Source: a candidate division WOR-3 bacterium (GTDB taxonomy: Bacteria; SDB-A). From it: a stretch of 13,879 nt of DNA. The position numbers and the translations under genes are program-made. The notes under the pieces were generated by a model. The model was not told the DNA's origin. It did not search any database and worked only from the letters and a program-made list of their open reading frames with translations. Below are positions 5,754-13,808 of the stretch, piece by piece; the stretch's first letter is position 1, and each line of letters opens with the position of its first letter. The stretch is taken from positions 1-13,879 of the forward strand of contig JAFGSQ010000052.1 in assembly GCA_016934535.1 (NCBI GenBank), in the 5' to 3' direction.

Positions 5754-8717
5754 TTGAAAAGCGCCGAACTTAAACTTCTGACGCCTCTTCAGAGGAATTT
5801 GGAGGAGATTTCCGGATGGGGCAACCACATGCGGAAATACGCTTTTTTCATTGAAAGCAACTACGAATCTCTGATGGAAGAGCTGGCACGGAAAAATTTG
5901 TCCGACGAAATTCACCTTTCTCACAGCCTTCCGGATTTCGACAAACAGATATCGAGAGAGATGGCCGTAATAGCCGGACTCGAAATAGAATGCGCGGACA
6001 AAGTGAAGCATCTGGGGACTTATTATGCAATAAAACTTGTCCAGCTCAACGTCACTACTATAGATTTCATAAGACCCGCGGTCATCAAGTCGGATCCTCT
6101 GAAAGCATACGAGAATTTCATGCGCGAAATCGGATGGAAATTCAGATCCCTGACGTCAATATTTCTCGAGAATCTGATACCAATCCTTTCAGCAGACCTT
6201 AGAATCCCGCCATTTATAATAGCGAGTGTAGGCACAAGAACAGACATGGACGACATAGATGCCGCCGTAATAACCGTTGACAGCGACACAAAAGATCTCG
6301 ACAAACTGCTGAGCCGAGTCAACAAAGTGATGACCAAGTACGGAACCACGATGCATTTTCATCTGGCTGAAAGCATAGACAATGGCAAATACAGCGCGAC
6401 TGTAGCGGAATTCATCGGTTTTGCCGTTCAAAATGTTTCAAATTTTGTCTTCATAACCGAAATAATCGGCGCGAAGAGAATTTATGGGCCGCATAACCTG
6501 ATGGAAGAATTTGAAGAAGAGGTATTTCAGCTTTTTTATCCGGAATATTCTCCCGACGTCAGGTATCACGAAGCGTATCTCAGGATGATTTTGGGCGAGA
6601 TAAGAATTTATCTCAACAGAAAGATTGAATCGGAATACATAAATCCGAAAAACGACGCTCTGAGAATGATAAAAGCGCTGATAACAGTTCAAAAGACAAG
6701 ATACGGTATATATAAAAAAAATCCATGGGCAGTGCTCGATAAACTTAAATATTTTGATTCAAAGAACTGGGACATCTACAAAGCCATTGGAGAAAGTCTG
6801 GCTTTTGTCGAAACTCTGAGGTTTTTGTTCATGCTCTATGGAACACAGGAAGAACTGATCCAGCTCGATGTTCCTGAAAACGTGAACACGCTTAAGCAGA
6901 TAGCAGGGATAATGGGGATTGACTCCATCGGTGCTGTGTCTAGCTTAGAACACCTCCTTATAAGATATTACGACCATTTGAGGCGAGTCAAGAAAATCGT
7001 AGAATTCATGCTCGATGACTGCCGGGAATACCTGAAAAGGATAACTCTCATAAATGAGGTCCTCACGGAAAACAAGGGTAACCTCGCCGTCAATTTCGCG
7101 AAAAATTCTGACATTTTCAAGGGTTCCGATTTCTGGGACGACATACTCGAAGCCTTCTCACTGGACGATTTCAGGCTTTTGCGGGTATTCGCGAGAGATT
7201 ATCTCTCTCTTGATCCTAGGTTAAGGAAAGTCATCCTCAAAGGACTTTTTTCGCGCATCGAGTACACTTTTGACGGTCTCGTATCATTCATCGTCATGTT
7301 AGGAACTCAAAAAAACTACAAAGAGATGTTGCCGGTCAGGGATGAGTTTCTTTTGTACCTGACAAACAGCTTTCAAAACACACCGGATCTTCTTTTTTCA
7401 CTCGTCGGATTTTTCGAAAAAAACAATATAGGGCTCTGCCTTCTTCTCGAAAGTATTGACAGAGAAACTCTTCTAAAAATAAAAGAAACCTTCGCCAATC
7501 TCAGGGAAGATTCCTCTGAAAAGAAATCTAAAAAATCAAAAAACTACAATTTCAAGAATGTTCTCAACATTTACGCTGAAGGCAGCCGCTATTTCAGAAA
7601 ATATTTCCAAAAAATCCTTCTTTCCGACCCATGGATAGTAAAACTGATAGAATCCGAGGAAAAAATCGAAGACATATGCTCGGGAATATTTGCCGAGATA
7701 TCGAGAACTGTCAACAGACAGACTCAAAAGTCGCTTTTGACGCGATTTTACAATCTGAAATTCTTGAACATCGGCCTCGAAGCAATAGGAGGTAAATCTT
7801 ACGACGGGATTTCAAAGGATTTTATTGAGCTTAACAACGATTATCTGGTCACGCTTTTCGACGTGTGTTTTCTGGAATTGGAAGAGCAGAAATCTTTGAG
7901 GTTAAAAGGGGAAGACCTTTTTTTGTTTTTTATAGTGGGCAGTCTCGCCCGAGAAAGTTCATTCAACGATGACATAGACATACTCGTCATTATGGACACG
8001 GAAGAGACCGACCTATTTACTTCATACAATAAAATTCTTTCGAGAATGAGCAGAGAAATAGTAAAGACAGGCACCATTCCGCAGTTCAGACTGGCCGATC
8101 ATTTCGGCACATACGTGACTAAAATGAGCGATTTAAAGTCATTTTTCCAAAAAAACACATCTGACACTTTCATCGAAAAATCCCAGATCCTCGAGTCAAA
8201 ATTAATTACCGGCTCTGAAATGTTTTTGGAAAAATTCAAAAGCGAGCTGATAGAAGAAGAAATTTTCACCAAATGGGACATTTTCGCTAAAAAAATGCTC
8301 GATGAAATAACAGGCAGACACGAAAACAATTCCGATTTCATATACAATGTCAAAGAAAGCCCCGGTGGAATAAAAGACATCGAGATGATTTTTCTAATAT
8401 TGAAAGCCAAATACGGAGTAGTCTTCAAATACGGGGAAGAACTGGTCCAGGAGCTGGCGGAAAGAATGCCGGCAACATCGGATCTCGTCGCTAGAGCCGC
8501 CCTTTATCTCAAGCAATTGAGGGAAATAAGACAATTCATGAGATTAACAGTATCAAAAACGAATGTAATAGATACGACCGAACTTTCCAGAAATTTTAAA
8601 TCTTCTGTGATTCCATACAACGGCAGAAATTCTTCCGATTTTGAAGAATATTACCGCAGATTGATGTCAAATTCGAGAGAGAATCTCGAGAAATTAATAG
8701 GTCTCGTTTTTATATAG
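5754..8717 (+). CDS. GlnE-like tandem nucleotidyltransferase, divergent
   Basis: A 987-residue protein with the two-half plan of glutamine synthetase adenylyltransferase/deadenylase (GlnE, usually about 950 residues). The C-terminal half has GS(x8)DDID at 729-742, the DNA polymerase beta-type nucleotidyltransferase motif. A GlnE-style region follows (FIEKSQILESKLITGSEMFL, about 806-825), then NVKESPGGIKDIE (865-877), matching the K.GPGG.RDIE signature shared by GlnE and GlnD. Residues 608-700 resemble the GlnE helical segment ahead of the transferase domain (SRYF...LL.DP...L...., then RFYNLKFLNIGLEAI). The N-terminal half has a shorter motif, GTRTDMDDID (160-169), and a helical region with LR and GID motifs (350-420). 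GlnE's VDLRLRP region reads PQFRLADHF (776-784), so the usual third Asp appears as Gln777. The start is TTG with a weak AAGG site; an ATG at codon 26 is an alternative. It lies inside the kor operon. Activity and target are unknown. Confidence 0.72.
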   Translation: MKSAELKLLTPLQRNLEEISGWGNHMRKYAFFIESNYESLMEELARKNLSDEIHLSHSLPDFDKQISREMAVIAGLEIECADKVKHLGTYYAIKLVQLNVTTIDFIRPAVIKSDPLKAYENFMREIGWKFRSLTSIFLENLIPILSADLRIPPFIIASVGTRTDMDDIDAAVITVDSDTKDLDKLLSRVNKVMTKYGTTMHFHLAESIDNGKYSATVAEFIGFAVQNVSNFVFITEIIGAKRIYGPHNLMEEFEEEVFQLFYPEYSPDVRYHEAYLRMILGEIRIYLNRKIESEYINPKNDALRMIKALITVQKTRYGIYKKNPWAVLDKLKYFDSKNWDIYKAIGESLAFVETLRFLFMLYGTQEELIQLDVPENVNTLKQIAGIMGIDSIGAVSSLEHLLIRYYDHLRRVKKIVEFMLDDCREYLKRITLINEVLTENKGNLAVNFAKNSDIFKGSDFWDDILEAFSLDDFRLLRVFARDYLSLDPRLRKVILKGLFSRIEYTFDGLVSFIVMLGTQKNYKEMLPVRDEFLLYLTNSFQNTPDLLFSLVGFFEKNNIGLCLLLESIDRETLLKIKETFANLREDSSEKKSKKSKNYNFKNVLNIYAEGSRYFRKYFQKILLSDPWIVKLIESEEKIEDICSGIFAEISRTVNRQTQKSLLTRFYNLKFLNIGLEAIGGKSYDGISKDFIELNNDYLVTLFDVCFLELEEQKSLRLKGEDLFLFFIVGSLARESSFNDDIDILVIMDTEETDLFTSYNKILSRMSREIVKTGTIPQFRLADHFGTYVTKMSDLKSFFQKNTSDTFIEKSQILESKLITGSEMFLEKFKSELIEEEIFTKWDIFAKKMLDEITGRHENNSDFIYNVKESPGGIKDIEMIFLILKAKYGVVFKYGEELVQELAERMPATSDLVARAALYLKQLREIRQFMRLTVSKTNVIDTTELSRNFKSSVIPYNGRNSSDFEEYYRRLMSNSRENLEKLIGLVFI

Positions 8718-8728
8718 GAGGTCAAGTT

Positions 8729-8944
8729 TTGCAGACAAAAAAATTTAAGATCACGGTTGACGAAAAGCTTTGCAAGGGATGCGAAAACTGCGTCACTCAG
8801 TGTCCCAAAAAAGTTCTCGAACTCAACTTGTTGCAGAAAGCTTTCGGCGCAAGACAAAACGACTGCATAGGATGTCTCAGGTGCGAGTATGTCTGTCCTG
8901 ATTTCGCGATAACTGTAACCGAAATTGAAGGAGACTCAAAATGA
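8729..8944 (+). CDS. korD: KOR delta subunit, 2[4Fe-4S] ferredoxin (KorD)
   Basis: A 71-residue ferredoxin with two complete CxxCxxCxxxCP motifs: C15, C18, C21, C25 and C46, C49, C52, C56. Each can ligate a [4Fe-4S] cluster in the usual cross-over pattern. As the delta subunit it would pass electrons between the TPP/cluster site of KorB and soluble ferredoxin. The start codon is TTG, well supported by AGGAGG (8716-8721) with a 7-nt spacer; this ribosome binding site overlaps the TAG stop of the preceding gene. Its own stop overlaps the korB start as ATGA, indicating translational coupling. Confidence 0.9.
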   Translation: MQTKKFKITVDEKLCKGCENCVTQCPKKVLELNLLQKAFGARQNDCIGCLRCEYVCPDFAITVTEIEGDSK

Positions 8945-9807
8945 AAACCGAAATAGTCCTGTCCTATCTCAGAAGGAACAAGCTGCCTCACATCTGGTGC
9001 CCCGGATGCGGCCACGGCATCATCCTGGGTTCTCTCATAAGAGCCATACACAAGACAGGTTGGAAAAAAGACGACATAGCTCTCGTCTCCGGGATAGGCT
9101 GTTCGAGCAGAACTCCAGGATACGTCGACTTTAATACTCTTCACACCACTCACGGAAGATCACTCGCTTTCGCTGCCGGCATTAAATTTTCCAATCCGAA
9201 ACTCAATGTCATATCAGTGATGGGGGACGGCGACGCTGTAGCGATCGGCGGTAATCATTTCATCCACGCCGCGAGAAGAAACCTTAACATCACTGCCCTG
9301 GTGTTCAATAATTACATTTACGGAATGACCGGAGGCCAGTTTTCTCCCACGACTCCCCAAAAAGCCATAGCTTCGACGACTCCTTACGGCAACATTGACG
9401 GTAATTTCGACATTACGGCTCTGGCGACAGGCGCGGGAGCAGGTTTTGTCGCAAGAAGCACCGCGGTGCACGTTCCGGCCCTTGACGACATAATTTTCAA
9501 AGCGCTGACATACGACGGATTCGCTGTCGTCGAGATATTGAGCTTTTGCCACGTTCAATTCGGAAAAAGGAACAAGTTGAAAACATCTTTCAGCATGATA
9601 GACTGGCTGAAAGGTATGACATTACCCTTTACTGCCTACGAAAAACTCGACCCGGAGGCAAGAAAAGACAAAATACCGGTTGGCATTTTCAAGAATGAAC
9701 CGACTGAAGAATATTCAAAAAAATATGAAAAACTTATCGTTGAGCCAAATCAGTCGAAAAACAGTATTTTAAAGGAATATTGCAAAGCAAAGCTTTATGA
9801 TTTATGA
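8941..9807 (+). CDS. korB: 2-oxoacid:ferredoxin oxidoreductase beta subunit, TPP-binding (KorB)
   Basis: A 288-residue beta subunit that binds thiamine diphosphate and one [4Fe-4S] cluster. The TPP motif runs from MGDGDA (94-99) to FNN (122-124), and HGR (71-73) is also family-typical. The cluster cysteines are probably C20 and C23 (WCPGCGHG), C54 (GIGCSSR) and C203 (SFCHVQFGKRNK). The length and these motifs match KorB rather than the longer PorB. The ATG is part of an ATGA overlap with korD. The gene order here is A-C-[GlnE-like]-D-B, so the beta subunit that must pair with KorA is encoded about 3.8 kb downstream of it. The stop overlaps the next gene by 11 nt. Confidence 0.92.
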   Translation: MKTEIVLSYLRRNKLPHIWCPGCGHGIILGSLIRAIHKTGWKKDDIALVSGIGCSSRTPGYVDFNTLHTTHGRSLAFAAGIKFSNPKLNVISVMGDGDAVAIGGNHFIHAARRNLNITALVFNNYIYGMTGGQFSPTTPQKAIASTTPYGNIDGNFDITALATGAGAGFVARSTAVHVPALDDIIFKALTYDGFAVVEILSFCHVQFGKRNKLKTSFSMIDWLKGMTLPFTAYEKLDPEARKDKIPVGIFKNEPTEEYSKKYEKLIVEPNQSKNSILKEYCKAKLYDL

Positions 9808-10735
9808 TATTTCTTTAAAAACTGTACTTGTTACAGGCGCTGATGGTTTCGTCGGAGGAATGGTTGCGTCAAAATTATCCCGCGACAAACGCTTTAAAAC
9901 AGTCGGAACTTCGCTTTCTGAAGTCTGTGATGAAAAAAAAGAGTTCGATCTTGTCACGATAGATATTACGGATTTCAAAGATGTCAGGAAACTCATCGAA
10001 GAAACCAGACCGGACATTGTCTATCATTTCGCCGCCCAATCTAGCGCAGGATATTCTTTTAGCGACGCTTCGACGACGTTTAAAGTCAATTTTGAAGGTA
10101 CTATTAATTTTCTTGAGACCATGAGGGAAACCGACATAAAATTCATTTACGTATCATCTTCAGAAGTATACGGCGACACGGGAGGAAGAAAAGCGACTGA
10201 AAACGATCTGGTCGCGCCTCTCAGCCCGTATGGAGCGAGCAAGGCCGCGGCTGAAATAGCTGTTTTGCAGTATTCGCGGTCATTCAACATGAATTGCTCG
10301 GTGATCAGACCTTTTCCCCAAGTCGGAAAGGGCCAGAACGGCAGGTTTTTTATCCCGTCAATGGCCAAACAAATAATGGACATTAAAAAAGGCATTCTGG
10401 CGCCAGAGATTAAAACAGGCAATCTAGGACCTGTAAGGACATACATAAGCGTTGAAGACGCAGTAGTTTTTTATCTGGCGATGATAGATAAAGCCCAAAA
10501 GGGAGAGATATACAACCTGGCGGGCAGACAAGACATCAGCCTTCTTCAAATACTTAACATGATGAAAGATATTGCGGGAGTGGAAGCCGAAATAGTTCAA
10601 AGCGACGATTTGCTGAGGGCTTCTGATCCGGAGTTCCAGCTCGGTTCACCGGAAAAAATAGAAAAGACGACGGGCTATACACCAAAAAGAAAAATAGAAG
10701 ATGAGATAAGGGAAATACTGGATAATTACAGATGA
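9797..10735 (+). CDS. NAD(P)-dependent sugar epimerase/dehydratase, resembling GDP-4-keto-6-deoxymannose reductase (Rmd)
   Basis: An extended short-chain dehydrogenase of 312 residues. The Rossmann motif is TGADGFVG (13-20, GxxGxxG). The catalytic elements are Ser at about 121-122 (VSSSEVYG) and Y145xxxK149 (SPYGASKAA). The pattern RPFPQVGKGQNGRFFIPSMAKQ and GNLGPVRTYISVEDAV resembles the GDP-mannose 4,6-dehydratase/Rmd branch (RPFN..GPGQ.., GNL...RDF.DV.D). This suggests it makes or modifies a GDP-linked deoxy sugar such as a rhamnose. The exact substrate cannot be read from the sequence; UDP- or dTDP-sugar enzymes are alternatives. The start overlaps korB by 11 nt with no strong ribosome binding site, so translation is probably coupled. 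It opens the glycan cassette; its stop overlaps the GT4 start as ATGA. Confidence 0.8.
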   Translation: MIYDISLKTVLVTGADGFVGGMVASKLSRDKRFKTVGTSLSEVCDEKKEFDLVTIDITDFKDVRKLIEETRPDIVYHFAAQSSAGYSFSDASTTFKVNFEGTINFLETMRETDIKFIYVSSSEVYGDTGGRKATENDLVAPLSPYGASKAAAEIAVLQYSRSFNMNCSVIRPFPQVGKGQNGRFFIPSMAKQIMDIKKGILAPEIKTGNLGPVRTYISVEDAVVFYLAMIDKAQKGEIYNLAGRQDISLLQILNMMKDIAGVEAEIVQSDDLLRASDPEFQLGSPEKIEKTTGYTPKRKIEDEIREILDNYR

Positions 10736-11832
10736 AAATACTTCTTATAAATTGGGGAGACAGAAAAAATCCTTACGGCGGAGGCGCAGAGATACATCTC
10801 GAGGAAATTTTCTCAAGAATAGCACGATCGGGCAATGAAATATATCTTTTGTGTTCAGCATTCGAAGGTTCAAAAAAAGAAGAAGTGATTGACGACATAA
10901 ACATCATTAGGACAGGAAGAAGAGCCACTTTCAATTTTGACGCCAGGAACTTCTACTTAAAAAAATTGTCGAATGAAAAATTTGATCTCCTCGTCGAGGA
11001 TATTAACAAACTCCCGTTTTATTCACCTCTGTGGTCAAAAGTGCCGGTCCTGCCGGTTGTGCCTCATCTGTTCGGCACAACGGTTTTCAGGGAAGCTTCC
11101 GTTCCCCTCGCTTTCTACGTATATCTCTGGGAAAAAGGTCTTTTAAAAGTTTACGGAAAACTCGACATCGAAGTCATATCCGAATCCACAAAAGAAGATC
11201 TCGTCAGGCGCGGATTTGACGGAAACAGGGTGCACGTCATCCACTGCGGAATAGATCATAATGTATACAATCCCGGAGGAAGTAAAAGCGCGACACCTCT
11301 CATAGTCTACGTCGGGAGAATAAAAAAATACAAAAGAGTAGATCTTCCCATCAAAGCCGTAAGTATATTGAAAAAAGATTTTCCTGACATAAAACTCGTC
11401 ATAGTCGGAGAAGGAGACGCTTCGGCGGAACTTAAAAAACTGGCGTCGAAATTGTTGAGACCCGAAGATTACGAATTCACGGGCTTCGTGACCATGGAGG
11501 AAAAGATTTCCTGGATGAGGAAGTCTCACGTAGTCATGAACACTTCTGAAAAAGAGGGTTGGGGACTTACCGGCGTGGAAGCCAATGCGTGCGGCACGGC
11601 TGTCGTCGCGTCCGACTCGCCGGGCATAAGGGATTCAATAATTGACAATTACTCGGGGATTCTCGTAAAACACGGCGACTGCAATGCGCTGGCCGACGCG
11701 GCCGCGTCTTTTCTTAATAACGAAAAATTAAGAAAAACAACAGAAAAAAACGCACTCGAAAGGGTCAAAGAACTCACGTGGGAAAACGCCGCAGAAAAAA
11801 CATCGAAGTTAATTGAAAGAATTTTGACGTGA
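10732..11832 (+). CDS. Glycosyltransferase family 4 (GT-B fold)
   Basis: A 366-residue retaining-type glycosyltransferase of the GT4/WcaA-PimA kind. The N-terminal acceptor domain has the glycine-rich GGGAE (16-20) found in many GT4 enzymes. The C-terminal donor domain starts near VYVGRIKKYKR (192-202) and contains the EGWGLTGVE motif with E275 and E283 (E-x7-E), which binds the nucleotide-sugar donor. No membrane segments are evident, so it probably works at the inner face of the cytoplasmic membrane. The neighbouring Rmd-like reductase suggests a GDP-deoxyhexose donor, but this is inference. It is coupled upstream by ATGA and downstream by GTGA overlaps. Confidence 0.87.
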   Translation: MKILLINWGDRKNPYGGGAEIHLEEIFSRIARSGNEIYLLCSAFEGSKKEEVIDDINIIRTGRRATFNFDARNFYLKKLSNEKFDLLVEDINKLPFYSPLWSKVPVLPVVPHLFGTTVFREASVPLAFYVYLWEKGLLKVYGKLDIEVISESTKEDLVRRGFDGNRVHVIHCGIDHNVYNPGGSKSATPLIVYVGRIKKYKRVDLPIKAVSILKKDFPDIKLVIVGEGDASAELKKLASKLLRPEDYEFTGFVTMEEKISWMRKSHVVMNTSEKEGWGLTGVEANACGTAVVASDSPGIRDSIIDNYSGILVKHGDCNALADAAASFLNNEKLRKTTEKNALERVKELTWENAAEKTSKLIERILT

Positions 11833-12848
11833 AAAAGAAAATAAAAAATCTCGCATTTTTCGCGCTTAAAATGATAATTTCTTCAGCTATCCTTTTTGTC
11901 GTTTTTTTTAAAGTCCAGAAAGATCAAGGCGCGTTGTGGGCTGAATCACACGGCGGGGAAAACCTCTGGCTCGGAATGATCGGTCTCGTCCTGTCGAGCA
12001 ATCCTTTTTTAGTTGCGGCGGCGGTTCTTTCGAACATTGCGGGTATAATGCAGTCCGTTATCAGATGGCACGTTCTTTTGACGTCTCACGGCAATAAAAT
12101 AAAATATTTCACGACAGTAAAAATCCAGTTCATCGGATATCTTTACAACAACATCCTTCCGGCTTCCATAGGCATGGACGCTATAAGAGGAGCCTACGCC
12201 TATTCGATAACAAAAAAGAAAGGCGAGGTTCTCAGTTCTCTTTTAGCGGACCGGTTTTTCGGACTGATAGGCATGATCCTCCTCGGAATAATCTGTTTTC
12301 CGTTTTACTTCAATGTCCATCTTGCTTTCCTTATATTTGCCGTAGAAGTCGGTGTTTTGGTTTGCATGGCGGCTTTTCTTATCCTTTTTTCAAACGACAG
12401 ATTTTTCGCTTTCATAACCGGATATTTCAAAAAGCTCCACATTTTCAAAATAGGATCGAGATTTGTCACGCTATACGAAGCTTTCAAAAATTACACAGAC
12501 AAACCTACAACAGCAGCCAAAGCAATATTCTTTTCGATGCTTCTTCAGCTTTTTCTGACTTTTAACATGTTCTTTCTGGCAAAGGCCTTGAATCTCACCG
12601 GTGTTTCTTTCGGATCTCTACTCGGCTATCTTCCTTTTATAAACATAGTTTCGATGATACCGACACCGGGGGGACTGGGTCCGAGAGAGGCGTCCGTTGT
12701 GCTCCTGCTCGGAAACGCCGGCTGTTCGTCTGCGGAAGCTCTTACGCTTTCTCTTTTTTATTACACAGTCTCACTGGCCGTCAGTCTCAGCGGTCTCGTC
12801 TTTTTGCCTATGATGAAGTTCGGCAAAGGAGGAATGGATGAAGTTTGA
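11829..12848 (+). CDS. UPF0104 / lysylphosphatidylglycerol synthase TM-domain family membrane protein
   Basis: A 339-residue polytopic inner-membrane protein with a lysine-rich N-terminus and probably seven to eight hydrophobic segments. Family landmarks are YLYNNILPASIGMDAIRG (104-120), a DRFFG motif (131-135) and PTPGGLGPREAS (278-289), typical of the LPG_synthase_TM (UPF0104/AglD-like) family. Relatives include the flippase half of MprF and proteins found in glycolipid or glycan loci. Flippase or lipid-handling activity is likely, but not established for stand-alone members. There is no MprF aminoacyl-transfer domain. The start is GTG within a GTGA overlap with the GT4 gene. The last 11 nt overlap the GT2 gene, whose ribosome binding site lies inside this gene. 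Confidence 0.85.
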   Translation: MKKKIKNLAFFALKMIISSAILFVVFFKVQKDQGALWAESHGGENLWLGMIGLVLSSNPFLVAAAVLSNIAGIMQSVIRWHVLLTSHGNKIKYFTTVKIQFIGYLYNNILPASIGMDAIRGAYAYSITKKKGEVLSSLLADRFFGLIGMILLGIICFPFYFNVHLAFLIFAVEVGVLVCMAAFLILFSNDRFFAFITGYFKKLHIFKIGSRFVTLYEAFKNYTDKPTTAAKAIFFSMLLQLFLTFNMFFLAKALNLTGVSFGSLLGYLPFINIVSMIPTPGGLGPREASVVLLLGNAGCSSAEALTLSLFYYTVSLAVSLSGLVFLPMMKFGKGGMDEV

Positions 12849-13764
12849 TTACACGGTGATAATACCCGCCTGCAACGAAGAAGAAAATATGAATGAACTT
12901 TTTGCGAATCTCACTGCTCTCGAAAAAAAAAGCGAAATAAAATTTGAAGCCGTTATAGTAGACGACGGCAGTACTGACAACACTCCGGCTCTCGCCGACG
13001 AATTGGCTCAAGGAAAAGAATGGATAAAAGTAATACATCATCCGAGGAGACTCGGCATAACAAAGGCGCTCGAGGCGGGTCAGGAAGCCGCGGGGTCTGA
13101 CGTTTTCGTTTTTTTTCCAGCGGATCTTCAGTTCGACGTCGAAGACATTCCGAGAATGGCTGAGCCCGTGGTAAAAGGAATTTACGACATAGTCACCGGG
13201 GCAAAAATAGGAAAATACGAAAAGAAATTCGTATCGGGCATATACAACACGCTGGGCAAAATGCTGTTCAAAATACCGGTTAAAGACATGAATTCAGTCA
13301 AAGCCTACAACCGCAAATCAGTCCTTTCCATACCTTTGAGAAAGGAATGGCACAGGTACATAGTTATTCTCGCCCACGAATCGGGAGCAAAAATAGGAGA
13401 AATTGAAGTAAAACTCTATCCGAGAAAAAGCGGGAAATCTAAATTCACACCACTTAGAATACCCGTGGGACTTCTCGACCTTTTGGGTGTTTTTTCTGAA
13501 GTCAGGATAATGAAAAAACCGATGCTCGTCTTCGGTACGATGGGAATAATCTCGATGGCTTCAGGAGCCGTCGTCGCTTTAACCGCCCTTGTCCTGAGGA
13601 TTTTATCTCACGGCTACAGACCTCTTCTTTACCTCGTTATATTGCTTGTCCTCGGAGGTTTTTTGTCATTCATGCTTGGAATAGTCGGAGAAAAGCTAGC
13701 CGGTATTTCGAAGAGGCAGGAAATGATTCTCAAAAAGCTCGACCGGATCAGCAGAAAAGACTGA
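12838..13764 (+). CDS. GT2 polyprenyl-phosphate glycosyltransferase (DPM/GtrB-like) with two C-terminal membrane segments
   Basis: A 308-residue family 2 glycosyltransferase. The N-terminal GT-A domain has VIIPACNEEENM (7-18) and the nucleotide-binding VDDGSTDNTP (41-50). The metal-site region reads FFPADLQFD (92-100), so the first Asp of the usual DAD is Pro94 while D96 and Q98 remain. The C-terminus has two hydrophobic segments (about 233-257 and 262-285) ending in a basic/coiled tail. This arrangement is typical of enzymes that load a sugar onto undecaprenyl or dolichyl phosphate at the membrane. The ATG has an excellent AGGAGG (12827-12832) 5 nt upstream. Last gene of the run; next to a UPF0104 protein, it probably supplies a lipid-linked sugar for the same glycan pathway. 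Confidence 0.85.
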   Translation: MKFDYTVIIPACNEEENMNELFANLTALEKKSEIKFEAVIVDDGSTDNTPALADELAQGKEWIKVIHHPRRLGITKALEAGQEAAGSDVFVFFPADLQFDVEDIPRMAEPVVKGIYDIVTGAKIGKYEKKFVSGIYNTLGKMLFKIPVKDMNSVKAYNRKSVLSIPLRKEWHRYIVILAHESGAKIGEIEVKLYPRKSGKSKFTPLRIPVGLLDLLGVFSEVRIMKKPMLVFGTMGIISMASGAVVALTALVLRILSHGYRPLLYLVILLVLGGFLSFMLGIVGEKLAGISKRQEMILKKLDRISRKD

Positions 13765-13808
13765 TAAATAAAATTTCTATATTTAAAAATACAATTTCTA
13801 CCACGAAG

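Noticed and set aside
9797-10735. The SDR gene as an accessory of KOR because it overlaps korB
   Set aside because: Its GMD/Rmd-like motifs and the glycosyltransferases that follow place it with the glycan cassette; the overlap with korB reflects general gene packing here.
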